Part shown: positions 11,491-23,236 of the stretch, piece after piece
How positions within the stretch are numbered: the stretch's first letter is position 1
How the letters are laid out: each line of letters begins with the position of its first letter
Assembly (NCBI GenBank): GCA_946894095.1
Contig: OX335642.1
Span: 5,095,021-5,159,020, forward strand
DNA: 64,000 nt
Source of the DNA: Incurvaria masculella
Taxonomy: Eukaryota; Arthropoda; Insecta; Lepidoptera; Incurvariidae
Direction of reading: 5' to 3'
Notes under the pieces: generated by a model
What the model was told of the DNA's origin: nothing
Seen by the model: the letters and a program-made list of their open reading frames with translations, nothing else
Databases searched by the model: none
Made by a program: the position numbers and the translations under genes

Positions 11491-11556
11491 AATGCTTTTT
11501 TTTTGAATAAAATTTTCGGGAAGGTTTTTTCCAAACCAAAATTATCTTAAGTATTA

Positions 11557-11990
11557 GAATAGAATAGAATAGAAAATAATTTATTCGATAGAGTACAATT
11601 ATACATAGCCAAGAGAACTTATTTTGTATAAAAAAAAAGTACCCTAGGGAAAAGGCTTATGACTCAGCGATGGTTCGCACTTGCAGCAGTCTGGCGACGC
11701 TGGTTTTCAGTCACAACCTGTGATGGGGATGTGTGAGGGTGTGTGCGCATGTGATGGTGTGTGTGTGTTAAAGTTTATAGTTGTACATGTGTATTGTTGT
11801 TTAGTGATTCTATGTATGATTATGAGTAAGTGTATATTTGTGTGAATGTAATTTCATTGATTGTGCAAGACGAATGTGACCCTGTGTATGTATATAATTG
11901 TATTAAAAAAAATAAAAAATTAAGTAATTTAAAAGTAAGTAAGTAAAAATTATGGCAACAATATGTAAAGATAACCACGTGAAGTCTTAA
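11557..11990 (-). mobile_element. Probable retroposon 3' end with (TTCTA)n tail
   Basis: The plus strand reads GAATAGAATAGAATAGAAAA then TAATTTATTCGATAGAG. In reverse this is an AATAAATTA-type terminus followed by a TTCTA microsatellite, typical of insect LINE 3' ends. A TG-rich stretch at 11725-11770 lies inside. No coding remnant is recognised, so the assignment is tentative. From 12000 to 13915 I see only AT-rich intron. Confidence 0.4.
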
Positions 11991-13918
11991 TTGTACAGTG
12001 ATAAATAAATAAATGCAAGCGTTTTTTTTTTCTTAGAAATTACGTTCGCAGTATTTCCTTCCATTTGGGGTTTCCATTATTGAAGAGATTTTTTTTTTTA
12101 AACTTTAATTTTGAATGATCTAAAATATTTTGTTACTCATTCGTCACTAAAGAAAATGTGCGAGAAGTCGAAAAATGTACTCGTGAAAACCGAAGAATTA
12201 CATATGTAGAGCTTAGATGAAAAAGGAATGGATAGGGGACTAAACAAATTTTACGGTCCGTCAAAAGTAAGCTCAGTCAGCCGATATGCTCTCAGTCGGT
12301 GTCAGACGTCAGTGATGAATTCAGTTGGGCGAGATTTCAAAGTATCAACAAAATGTCTTCTTGTGTTTTCACACACATTCCAAGTATAAGTGCAAGCATA
12401 TTCAGTATATTTTTAGTTTAGTTGACCTGAAACCTTTTATGTGTTGTAAAGGCGCAAACAGGGTTGGCACAAGGAAACTTAAATTGTCAGTTCGATTTTT
12501 ATTTTTGTTTTCATTTCAGTATTATATATTAAACTAAATTTTATTTTAAAAACAAGTAGGGCTGCCAAAAAACAATAGTCTACGTACTGTTTATTATTTT
12601 TTATAATGTCGTTTAAGATGTTTGTATAATATGTCTTAGTTCTGAGGCTGTGATAAAAAGGTACATCCTTGAAAATGGTCAAAATTTTACATGTGACAGA
12701 CAGCTCGTTTCCATAAAGATTAAAATTCTCAAGTCGTTTCTTGGCTCAAATGTCCTTTTGTCATTGAATGAGTATTCATTCCTTCAACCTGCTACATTTA
12801 ATCATAGACTCCATCTTCTTAGGGCTATTATCGAAAAATATGTAAATGTAAAACTTTATCATATACATAAAACCAATCCGGGGATTTAAAGCCGCCACAA
12901 AAGGACGAAAGCGTAATAAACTGAACCTATTTGAAGGAAATAAAAAAAAAAATTAAAAAGAAAGAACTTAGTGGTTTATCAAAATACGATCACATATTTA
13001 CGGCGAACGGCAATAATCATCAACAGGTTTTACATAACACTGTACTGACTATTATTTGGACTATTTTTTAGCATCTAAAACGCATTGAACGAAATTTTTA
13101 AATGCATAAAATGCAAACATGGACAATTCAAGAATAATCAATATTATTTGTTTTGCAATGTTTGACCCATACTTGCAATACATTAATGATTCCCTCTTTG
13201 TTTTTATTTTATTTTATGATTTCAATATTTACAAATTGTGTATATTCGACTTTATTAATTTATCCTTAATATCGATGATTTTTACTCAGAATAACGATGG
13301 TTTAATGAATGATTCCATTAATATTTTTTTCATTTTCCCGCTTGCAAATTCGCGAAAAGATTATTTGATGCCTTGTTAACTATACAATCATGGTACTACT
13401 TGTTCTGACCACTATCACTAAATAGGAACCTTAATATTTTAATGCACAATACAATATATTGTTATTTATTTTTATTTTTGGCAACCCTGCCGTTTTCACT
13501 TTCATTTTTCATTTAGTTTTGCCGCGCCATTCTGCTCAAAGGGCTTAGGATGCGCGCATCGTTGATGTGTCATGATGGATTAGGATGAATTTTGCACTAT
13601 ATCTACGACCAGATGTCACAAATGTCACCATCCCTTTTTCTCACGCTATAACTAATTCAATTTAAGGAAATTGTTGTCTCATTTCATTCTTCCGCGATTA
13701 GATGAATCTATTTGTCACTTTTTCGCATGATGCATTTCCTTATACCTTTGTCCTGCTCTTTTACCCTTTACGTATAGAGTTTGGTGTGCATGTAAAAGTA
13801 TAGGTGTGTGAGTTTTTTTAAAAATAGGAACGCTTTTGAACTATCATCAGTATGGAGGTACCGTATCCATTCTTTTTTTTCATCTAAGATGTAGAGCATG
13901 TGTATTCGATCAGCAGTA

Positions 13919-14605
13919 TTGCACGACCACCTCTCTCTCCGCAAGCGTTGTTCGAGATGGTTTCCGCACAATCGAACAGAAAGATTGTCGCGTGGATTGG
14001 TGATACATTTATCGCTGGTTAGAACAACAACGTTTATGATATACTGACTGGTGACAAAACATGGCTAAAGTACGCGACATTCGATGATATGGTGCTTTGA
14101 AGGCGAGTTAAATCCAACGAAATGTCGCCGTGCATGAAGGACACAGAAACAAATGGTCGCCTATTTTTTTTGCAAGATAGGTCATATTGTTACTGTGGTG
14201 CTAGAAGATCATAGAACGGTTAACTCAGAATGGTATGTGACAACTAGTGCCCTTAAATAATTATCACTTTGGTGCATAGCTTTGGTGTGACCAGCTGCCG
14301 AAGTCTGGAATCCGGCACCTACTCTGGCACCATGACAATGCCTCGTCGCACACGTCTGTCAGATCTTTTCCTATTAAAAAAAGGGGCCTATCCTACCTCA
14401 CCTGGCATATACCCCTGATCTATCTGTAAAGATTTAAAGTCAAGGGGTTTGAAAGCAAAGAAGATGAGATGAGCTAGTCCTTACAATTTCGAGATTTCTG
14501 AAGTGTCTAAAGAAGAGTGAGAGAGAAGTGGTTTAGCCGTATGGAAGAGTATGAACGTGGTCAGGGTGAATACTTTGAAAAGATCGATACCCGAAATAAA
14601 GGAAA
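13919..14605 (+). pseudogene. Decayed mariner transposase
   Basis: Reading across three frames gives mariner landmarks in order: KRCSRWFPHN (the 'RWVPHxL' helix-turn-helix tail) near 13930, VYDILTGDKTWL (the TGDETW catalytic block) near 14032, HDNASSHTS (the catalytic HDNAxPH block) near 14330, a YTPDL remnant near 14410, and a C-terminal W-F-R-M-E-E-like segment ending GQGEYFEKI near 14590. Multiple stops and frameshifts mean no transposase is made. The second catalytic Asp is recognisable. Confidence 0.72.
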
Positions 14606-14680
14606 TGTATTTTAATTTTTGAATAGGTATCTAATTTATTTTGGCATCACCTTTCGTGTAAGCGTTTTCGTTTTTTAATT

Positions 14681-15672
14681 TTATCTTTTCAGCAGAAATA
14701 AGGCATTCTGCCATTTTGATATAGGTATTCTATAAAATCTCTTAAGCCATCCATACGTCGAGTAATCAAACATGTTGGCAACATGTTTCATTACTGGATG
14801 TTTTACATACAATATGCAAGAGGTACACCTATAATGTACCATGCTATTGTCGCGACAGAGCCGCAGGCAGACAATAGAGCCGTCAGCAAAACATTCCTGT
14901 GCGTAGCGGATGTTTATGGTTTCTCTATAAAACATATACATTCTTCAAATAAGCGACCGTCAGGATTGAAGCAAGCTCTCCGATATTTCAACTTGAGAGC
15001 CCGTTCCCACTTTTCAGACGTCGGATCCGGAAAAAATCGGGTACACTTGTGGCACAATATTTTGTATGGACCAGTCACGTAATCGTCTGGCCAGAGCTTA
15101 GAAAGCTGTAGTGGATGACACCAGCACTGGTCTGCCAGACACTTACCAGTACCTTTTTCTGAGTCAACTATCGCTTAGGGCAGGATTTGGCCGGTTTTCC
15201 TGGGTTCGACCATTGTCAAAGAATATCTAATAAATACTGCCATTGTGATGAGCGTTTCCCATTTTCGTGCAGGAAAAAAATTTCATCACAAGTAACGATA
15301 CAATACAAAACACCTCGTTATTGTGACGGTAATCCAACGCAGCACTCCACGCGTGTTTGTTGGTGTGCTTCACTCAATTCTTGCTTTTTCACTTTTACAA
15401 TCTCTTTCAAATCAATTAAAATTGTTTTATCGCCACAGATTCTGACGAAGTTTGCAATGGGTCTGCTTGGCAATGTTTCCGTCTGGCACGGGGTTTGTTC
15501 TGTAGGTCAACGGTGTTTGTTTCCAAAAAGAAAACATTGAAAACAAAAATGTATCGTGTTTTATATTACAGTAGCTTCCCCATCTACATCATTCCGCCAT
15601 CCTTCGAGCTGTTTCTGCAGCACTTGTTTCACGGTTATCGTAAATAACGCGATATTTACGGTTTTCCATATT
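14681..15672 (-). pseudogene. Second decayed mariner-like transposase, convergent with the first
   Basis: On the minus strand an N-terminal segment (MENRKYRVIYDNRETSAAET, 15672 downward) resembles the first mariner helix-turn-helix. CDEIFFLHENGKRSSQW near 15265 matches the CDEKWxxxxNxKR catalytic block. The frame 14941-14681 ends in YGWLKRFYRIPISKWQNA, like mariner C-termini (LPxRWQK). Stops and frameshifts interrupt it. It lies tail-to-tail with the plus-strand mariner, which belongs to a different subfamily (TGDKTW versus CDEIFF). Confidence 0.62.
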
Positions 15673-16202
15673 GTGAACGAACGATGTCAAAGAAAAACAA
15701 ATGAAAAATAACCGAGTTAGGTACCTACACGTTAAGTTAACAAGCAATTTTGCTATGACGACGAGTGTACCAACATGCGCCCGCATATTTCTTTTATCAA
15801 TTCTGACTTTCTCAACACACATACATACCTACATTATACCTATAATGGGTGCGTTGCCGCTGTGGTCAATGGATCGGGTGAATAGGTAGTACGCGTGCGT
15901 AAAATTACTTTCTATTGAAATCGAATGAAAAGCTATTAATATATTAAAATTTTTTCATGTCTCTAGTAACCTGAATTGCTAACGAAAGAGATGAAGTACA
16001 TATAATGTTATGATTAGGATAAGGTACATACATACTACCTACCTACGTGTTCGGTAGATGCATTTGATTCTCTAGTTATTGGTTAATGGTAGGATTTATT
16101 TTTCTTTTTACTAGATTCTATTGGATAAGTTGTCCGTTCTCGCTCGTATGATAAGGTAATCGCTAACAGTAGGTACCCGCTGTAATTATGGCGGCGAGGG
16201 GC

Positions 16203-17226
16203 CCAGCACACAGCCGCTTAGCGAGATCTTCGCGCTGCAGGTCCCTGTCACGTGGCAACCCTGCTCGCTCGCTGTAGAGTTGCCGCCTCGGTTGCCGCTG
16301 TACTTACGTTGGCGAGGTCGCCGGTTGAGGAGGCGCGGAGCAGTGGGTGTCGCAAGGGGCGGCCGGCGCCACGCTTGTCCCTGCTCTCTCCCCCCCTCCA
16401 CCTCCAGCTCCACAGAGTAGGGTGAAGTCAGCGAGAGCAACTGCACCGCGTCCTCCAGCACGCAGCCGCTAAACGAGATCTTCGCGCTGCAGGTCCCGTC
16501 ACGTGGCAACCCTGCTCGCTCGCTGAAGGGTAGCCGCTGTACTTACGTTGGCGAGGTCGCCGGTCGAGGAGGCGCGGAGCAGTGGCTGTCGCAAGGGGCG
16601 GCCGGCGCCACGCTTGTCCCTGCTCTCTCCCACCCACCACCTCCAGCTCCACAGAGTAGGGTGAAGTCAGCGAGAGCAACTGCACCGCGTCCTCCAGCAC
16701 GCAGCCGCTAAACGAGATCTTCGCGCTGCAGGTCCCGTCACGTGGCAACCCTGCTCGCTCGCTGTAGGGTTGCCGCTTTACTTACGTTGGCGAGGTCGCC
16801 GGTCGAGGAGGCGCGGAGCAGTGGGTGTCGCAAGGGGCGGCCGGCGCCACGCTTGTCCCTGCTCTCTCCCCCCCTCCACCTCCAGCTCCACAGAGTAGGG
16901 TGAAGTCAGCGAGAGCAACTGCACCGCGTCCTCCAGTACGCAGCCGCTAAACGAGATCTTCGCGCTGCAGGTCCCGTCACGTGGCAACCCTGCTCGCTCG
17001 CTGTAGGGTTGCCGCTTTACTTACGTTGGCGAGGTCGCCGGTCGAGGAGGCGCGGAGCAGTGGGTGTCGCAAGGGGCGGCCGGCGCCACGCTTGTCCCTG
17101 CTCTCTCCCCCCCTCCACCTCCAGCTCCACAGAGTAGGGTGAAGTCAGCGAGAGCAACTGCACCGCGTCCTCCAGCACGCAGCCGCTAAACGAGATCTTC
17201 GCGCTGCAGGTCCCGTCACGTGGCAA
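16203..17226 (-). pseudogene. 239-bp tandem array derived from the PDZ second-half exon
   Basis: Four complete units and a partial fifth lie next to the intact exon at 17264-17457. The donor-like junctions (AAC/GTAAGT) fall at 17025, 16786, 16547 and 16308, exactly 239 bp apart. Each unit is the exon lacking its first ~8 bases plus about 45 bp of the downstream intron. The units are nearly identical to one another and keep the PDZ stretch SGCVLEDAVQLLSL. After LEVE, a run of about seven G (with a net one-base gain) shifts the frame, so each unit ends RPRQRK instead of GDLAN. The original acceptor is not reproduced; a CTGCAG is the only AG nearby. These look like decayed exon copies turning into a satellite, although cryptic splicing is possible. 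Confidence 0.82.
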
Positions 17227-17263
17227 CCCTGCTCGCTCGCTGAAGGGTAGCCGCTGTACTTAC

Positions 17264-17457
17264 GTTGGCGAGGTCGCCGGTCGAGGAGGCGCGGAGCAGT
17301 GGGTGTCGCAAGGGGCGGCCGGCGCCACGCTTGCCCCAGCTCGATCCTTCCTCCACCTCCAGCTCCACAGGGTAGGGTGAAGCCAGCGAGAGCAGCTGCA
17401 CCGCATCCTCCAGCACGCAGCCGCTCAGTGAGATCTTCACGCTGCATATCCTGTCGC
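17264..17457 (-). CDS. PDZ domain, second half (exon, 194 bp)
   Basis: The acceptor ACCATTGCAG precedes 17457 and the donor GTAAGTAC follows 17264. The exon enters in phase 1 (two bases, GC, completing a Gly codon) and leaves in phase 0. It encodes DRICSVKISLSGCVLEDAVQ and then LLSLASPYPVELEVE, which is the strand-B4 to B6 half of a PDZ domain, followed by a basic linker ending TGDLAN. Joining it to 18991-19132 gives LQPG-DRI, the usual PDZ turn. The EDAVQLL-x4-PYPVEL segment resembles periaxin/AHNAK PDZ domains. It is the seed of the adjacent 239-bp array. Confidence 0.85.
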
Positions 17458-17763
17458 CTGCAATGGTAACAGAACTAATTAGCTCAGTGGTGTGTGTGGT
17501 GACTCAAAATCGGGGAACCCAGATTAGGTCCCTGACAATTTGGGTCATGTGTCTGTTTGTGCCGCTCCCAAACCAGGCTGATTTGATTGAACTGCCAGGA
17601 ATAAATTTCCTGATGGTAATATGTTCAGCTCACCTCTGTGAAACCGAATATGCAACAAAAAAAACGATCCCTCAGTGCAAAATCGGTGAGAATGATCACA
17701 TTATTAAAGGAATTTAATTAAAAACATGTGAAATAAATCATCCGAAAAACTACAAAATATGAA

Positions 17764-18073
17764 AGCACCTCTGAGCGCGGTTAGGTTCTGGATGGGTGAC
17801 CATTTCCACGTAAAACTGTAGGTGCCCTTCCTTACAGGTGGTAGGGTTAATCCCGCCCGGGTTGGTACCATCGCATTGAATAAACGATGGTCGAAGCGGC
17901 AATGAAAATTATCCCGTTTTCCATCCAGTTCAATGTAGCCGAGCTGATTTGACGGTCAGTTCGGTATTAAAATGATAAAATATGACAAATCCGAGTGCAG
18001 TGTGCTGCCTGTGGATGATGAATTAACAAAAAACAACGATTAGCCATCCATGTCCAGTAACATAAAAAAAAGA
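17764..18073 (+). mobile_element. 5S-headed SINE, 5'-truncated
   Basis: Starts with a 5S rRNA-like segment (GAGCGCGGTTAGG then GGATGGGTGACC, the internal-control box C region), then the common SINE body (GGTGGTAGGGTTAATCCCGC, GTTTTCCATCCAGTTCAATG). The middle is diverged. The 3' end, TTAGCCATCCATGTCCAGT then AACAT and an A-run, lies at 18040-18073. The 60-bp minisatellite begins directly in this A-tail. Confidence 0.75.
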
Positions 18074-18757
18074 GAATGACAGGTAGTCGCTGTGAGAAGT
18101 TGTCGCGGTCGCTGGATGTGTTCGAAAAAAAAGCGAATGACAGGTAGTCGTTGTGAGAGGTTGTCGTGGTCGCTGGATGTGTTCGAAAAAAAGCGAACGA
18201 CAGGTAGTCGTTGAGAGGTTGTCGTGGTCGCTGGATGTGTTCGAAAAAAAAGCGAATGACAGGTAGTCGCTGTAAGAGGTTGTCGTGGTCGCTGGATGTG
18301 TTCGAAAAAAAGCGAACGACAGGTAGTCGTTGAGAGGTTGTCGTGGTCGCTGGATGTGTTCGAAAAAAAAGCGAATGACAGGTAGTCGTTGTGAGAGTTT
18401 CTCGTGGTCGCTGGATGTGTTCGAAAAAAAGCGAATGACAGGTAGTCGTTGTGAGGAGTTCTTGTGGTCGCTGGATGTGTTCGAAAAAAAGCGAATGACA
18501 GATAGTCGTTGAGAGGTTGTCGTGGTCGCTGGATGTGTTCGAAAAACAAGCGAATGACAGGTAGTCGCTGTGAGAGGTTCTTGTGGTCGCTGGATGTGAT
18601 CGAAAAAAAAACTAATGACAGATAGTCGTTGAGAGGTTGTCGTGGTCGCTGGATGTGTTCGAAGAAAAAAGCGAATGACAGGTATTCGCTGTGAGAGGTT
18701 GTCGTGGTCGCTGGATGTGTTCGGAAAAAAAGCGAATGACAGGTAGTCGTTGTGGGG
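18066..18757. repeat. ~60-bp intronic minisatellite, about 11 copies
   Basis: The unit reads GCGAATGACAGGTAGTCG, TTGTGAGAGGTTGTCG, TGGTCGCTGGATGTG, TTCG and an A-run, with a 59-62 bp period set mainly by A-run length. It lies in the intron that splits the PDZ domain. The part GAGAGGTTGTCGCGGTC recurs once outside the array at 18956-18973, just inside the intron beside exon 18991-19132. The long open frames on both strands here are repeat artefacts with shifting reading frames. Confidence 0.93.
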
Positions 18758-18990
18758 ACGAATGAAAAGTCCAAAAAGCACAGGGGCCAAAACCCATACC
18801 GTCCAAAATACTAACGAATATGGATATTTTTAATTGGGTTAGGTTAGGCTAGGTTAGGTTAGATTATTTGCATTTTATAATACACACGATACTTTTGGAC
18901 GTTATGGGTTTTGGACCTTATGCTTTTTTGACTTTATAGAGGCGACCCATCGGTTTGAGAGGTTGTCGCGGTCACATCGAGTTGACTCAC

Positions 18991-19132
18991 CGGGTTGCAG
19001 GCCGGCGGCGGCGGCGGGGCCCGCGCGCAGCACGGAGTGCACGCGCACGCCGTCGCGCGCGCCGCCCTCCGCGCGGAACCCGAGCCCGGCGAAGTCGCGC
19101 GCCCACAGCTGCACGCGCCGCGCCGCCGGCCT
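18991..19132 (-). CDS. PDZ domain, first half (exon, 142 bp)
   Basis: Acceptor TTCCCACAG before 19132; donor GTGAGTC after 18991. The exon enters in phase 0 and leaves in phase 1 (47 codons plus one G). It encodes RPAARR, VQLWARDFAGLGFRAEGG and then GVRVHSVLRAGPAAAAGLQP. The GLGF tetrapeptide is the classic PDZ carboxylate-binding loop, so the domain probably binds C-terminal peptides of partner proteins. The exon is strongly GC-rich compared with its AT-rich surroundings, mainly through Ala, Arg and Gly codons. Confidence 0.85.
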
Positions 19133-22100
19133 CTGTGGGAACGACCGAGCGCTTGGAGAGAGGACTGTTTGAACTTTTCATCCGAGCCCCTAGTCCGGGA
19201 CTTGTCTGTCTTTAATTTAAATTAAACTTTAATTATTAACCTACCCATAGCAGTTAATTAATATTGTGTATTTATTTTCTACCTGGCGCCTGCTCCATGG
19301 TATTGATTATTTATTTTTGACACATTTTATACAACATAGAGCTCACGAAAGTAACCTAATAAATCAACACTAAACTCAAAAATCCTTTTTAATATCTACA
19401 TTTATTCCGTGCTTTGCTTTTACTCGACACTGGCAGAAATACGCAAAACTCAAGCGTGATTGCCAAAAAGGCTAATTCACCAGCGTGGTGTGAAGCCTTT
19501 AAAGAAGAAGAAGAAGACGTGTCTGTCAGGTCTTCTTGTTTTTTTATTTTATTTATTTATTTATTTATAAGGTTCACTTACAGAGTAATGTGTTAGAATA
19601 TGTAAAAAAAATTCAAACAGATACATAGTATGGACACACACTCTAGAACTAGTGAACACAACATTAGCAATTCTTTTAGAACCGGCGGCGGATAGGTTTC
19701 CTACCTATTGGTAAGAAGTGAAATGAAATTAAAATGAAATTGGCGTTTATGTACCTAGGACAAAAAAATCTTTGGTTGGCAACCCCGACAACGATTTTGT
19801 ATGGTGTATCCTCACCAAAACTTGCTACGCGTTGCAACAGCATTGAATCCCCCTAAGTCCAGTTTTGAGGAACTTGTGTTCGTATTCTGTGCGTCGCAAG
19901 TGGCAATATTTCGGTGCTCGCCCCGGAGTTGGAGGAGAGAAGAAACGCAGTAACACTCAAGACACTCAGTGCGTGCTGCACAGCATCTGATGTTCGGAAC
20001 GCAGCCCAAGTTTATTCGCAGGCTACCCTCACCCACAGCTCCAAACGCGTCAAACTGACAGTTCCCTGTTGACCGTTGCCAGCGCGGGTGCTTGCCTAAA
20101 CATGGACCAAATGTTTGGTTCGAAGCGTCGCCCGTCTCCCGTCTTTGCCGTCTTACTTATTTTATTTGTAAGAAATAGCAGTCGGTCAATATCTTTTGTA
20201 TTTTTTTCAAAATCAGCAACAATGGGGAAGAAAACACAAAGCTTATCGTTACTTATTGCATAAGTACGTCAAAATCTAAGGTCAAAACTGGCATTTCTGT
20301 CAAGTTATATATTTATAAGTTTTTAAGATGAACCATGTGCTCCATAATGCAGTTACAATAAGGTTTAGAGGAAAATAAGAGTTTGACCAGAACAGCGTTT
20401 GAACCGAAAAAATATAGGTTATGTTTTTTGATATTTTATTTGCCACAACTTCATTTGCTTAGGACGATTTGGAACAATAAATTGTCTGGATATCATCGAG
20501 GAAATGAGTCATTTCAATGACATAGATTGAGCAAATGAATTTTTCCAATCTATTCTGTTTTATTTTGCTTAGGACGACAGATTATTTAGGTCGTATGTTA
20601 TTTGACAGGTTTGACAGATTATTTAGGTCGGGTCGCCTAGACGCCACACGCCACCTGTCGTGATGAATAAGCAGCATTTTTCCCTATTCCTACGAATAAG
20701 TGAAATTCAAATAGAAGCAGATGACTGTGAACGGAGATGTTTGTTAATACGATGACACACGCAACCGACCTTCAAAGGACGACCAAACCACCAAACCACA
20801 TATTTGGGCATCTGCGCAGTGTTATTCAGACAGCATATTTGGAAACTAATGCTTGTACACATAGATAATACACAGTAGCAATAGCAAATAATATACAGGG
20901 TGTTTGGTAATTCGATGCATTCCTTCTAAGGGGTCATTCTAGAATTTGTCCCAATTAACTGGGGGTCGAATATCAATAGTTTTTGAGTTATATAGGTTTT
21001 AAATATTTTAGGAAATTTTCTGTCTCGTTACCAAAAAATTATAATTATAAAATAACTTCTCCGCTCTGGGTACGAATGAGAGACTACTTCAAAAACATAT
21101 GTGCCGTCAAAATATCCGTAATATTTCAGAGTGCGTTGATTTATATGAAGAGCTATATCGACAGATATCTGCGCAGACGCCCGCAGACGCAGATATCTGT
21201 CCCGTCCGTGACACCCGTAACAGAGTCTATAACTGTTCCCATGCTTATAAGGTTTTACTAGGTTTTTGAAGTTTTGGATTCTAAAATATATCATAGAAAT
21301 CTATGTCTGTATGTTTTAATGTTTTTATTATACCTTTTAGATTGGAAAATATTGGCTAATAAACGTTGGAAAAAAGTTGTCGTTTTTCTACGTTCATTTT
21401 CGAAATTAGTTTATCTGAAAAATACAGATATTTACAAAAAAAAATCAAAACATACGGACATAGAATGAAGCTTTCTCAAGTGATATAAAAATATGAATAA
21501 AATCTGACAACGTTTAGGGGTAGGGAAACGTTAGGGCCTGGAAGACGATTTCATTATTTTAATGGCAGTCGCCGTGCAAAATTGTGCCTTGGGCAATGGA
21601 CGAAGAATGCATTTCTTAAAATTTCCAAATCTTAGATTTCCTGAGACTTCACGACAGCCTTGCGCGGATCGGAAAATCGAATGCGCGTATCGACCAGTCC
21701 GTGTGACGTAACACCAAGTTTAAATAAATGAAATGAACACAATGGAATAAAGGAAGGGTCATAGTAAGGCACCCAGTTCCTTCAGGAAAGCGGTTAACGA
21801 AAGCCTATCATCATGACATTATAAGATACATATACCTATGTACTTATAGCCATTCATATCCAGCTTTTTACCGTCTGATTACCTTACTACCAATCACATT
21901 TCTAATATTAATTATTTAAATTGATACGTTAAACCAACATTTAGCAGTTTTCACAAGCAACGATAAAACGCGCCAATGATGCGAACATGCATATCATAAT
22001 TGAACGGTGAATGATTACGCGCGTCATTTTAAAAAATTCTCGCAACTTCGCCGGCGCAGTGGCGGTCATTGACCTCGTCTTTACAAAACACTACTTTATT

Positions 22101-22580
22101 GCCTACTCATATGTATCTTCACGGCCACAATGTCGGCCACTTGTTGAGGTTCACTAAACGTCCGTACGCAATTAAACACCAGATTCATCGTAAAATTTCT
22201 TCGACTAGCTGAGGTTCCCGGCTCCGCTCAGGTCAATTTCGTTTTCGACAATTATCCGAGCGGAGCCCGGTAAAATGCGCCCTCGGCCCAGTGAAATATC
22301 AATTATGTATATTGTTCCGGATTGCATGTGAACATGTCACGACATTCACGCGACCATTGGAAAAGGGTAATCAATAGGGCTAGAAAATACTACTTAATAA
22401 GATCGAAGACATGACAGATGACAGCTGTCACACGTTATGGGCGATACGTGAGTGTATGCGTGAAATGTATGGTCAAAACACTTTGTGCGCTAACTCGAGA
22501 TGGCACAGGGTAGACATTTCAAGCATGTCAAATCTATTATTTTCTCTCAATAAAAGCTACTCTGGATGACAGGTTGCCAG
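19133..22580. other. Intron, no gene recognised
   Basis: AT-rich intron between the 142-bp and 209-bp exons. It contains a probable minus-strand retroposon tail at about 19530-19600 (T-run then TTTATTTATTTATTTATAA) and a stretch opening ACAGGGTGTTTGGTAATTC at 20897 that looks like a common insect interspersed repeat. A TTAGGT-rich stretch lies in the neighbouring intron at 18836-18866. I see no coding sequence with splice sites. Confidence 0.4.
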
Positions 22581-22586
22581 TTATTA

Positions 22587-23236
22587 TGGCCTCTCCACAC
22601 TCGCGCGCGAATCACGGCGTGAATTTGCGGCGCGGATCGCGGTGTGAATCACGGCAAAACTGGTATAGTATCCACATTCGCAGAGGTTCGCGCCTGGTTC
22701 ACAGTATAATTCGCGCTTTTGACGAGAATGGACGGCAAAATTGCTACAGCTGCTGCGGGGCTACTTTGCGCTTTGGCAATTTATAATTACGCCTACATAA
22801 AGAAAACCAAAACAATGAAAAAGAAGTGGAGAAAACGAATAATAATCTCTCATGGTAGTGTCCCACAATACCGGTTCAGCACGAAAACATTCTAAAAATG
22901 TCAATTCTAATTCGTTACTCCAGTTCCAACTCATCTTGCAGTGAGTTTGCACGTAAAGTCGTAAAATCGTATCAAACAAATTAAATAAAAAACACAACCA
23001 TCCGCGGCACTTGTTATTAGACAACTGAGCCGACCGCGAATAAGGAGCCTTGTCGTATTCGCTGTATGTTCGCGCCTTGCGAACCCTTTGTCGCGGGACA
23101 AAATACCGACAACAACCGGGAAGGAGGCGGGAACGCGACGCGAAGCCGCGAAGAACATGCGAATCGGATTCACACTCGTGAACAGCGGGCGGTTCGCGGC
23201 TTCGCGCGCAGTTCGCCCGCGAGTATGGAGCGGCCG
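22587..23236. mobile_element. PIF/Harbinger-like element, internally deleted, 650 bp
   Basis: Imperfect inverted termini, GGCCTCTCCACACTCGCGCG at the left and the reverse complement of CGCGAGTATGGAGCGGCC at the right, are flanked by TTA (22584-22586 and 23237-23239), the 3-bp target of the PIF/Harbinger superfamily. A short plus-strand frame from 22729 (MDGKIATAAAGLLCALAIYN, then MKKKWRKR) resembles the start of an insect Harbinger transposase. It ends after about 56 codons, so the catalytic part is lost. Confidence 0.68.

Noticed and set aside
16186..17226. Serial minus-strand frames beginning MPRDGTCSAKIS as separate small genes
   Set aside because: They are copies of part of the PDZ exon plus intron, with no start context; the ATG comes from the intron-derived spacer.
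18023..18806. Long minus-strand frames of 244-255 codons with SNTSSDHDNLSQRLPVIR-like repeats
   Set aside because: They run through the 60-bp minisatellite in several frames with equal openness, and the frame drifts with A-run length. Repeat artefact, not a protein.
18836..18866. Insect telomere repeat (TTAGG)n, also the TAACC stretch at 41001
   Set aside because: Only a few impure TTAGGT-like hexamers embedded in intron or intergenic DNA; not a telomeric tract.
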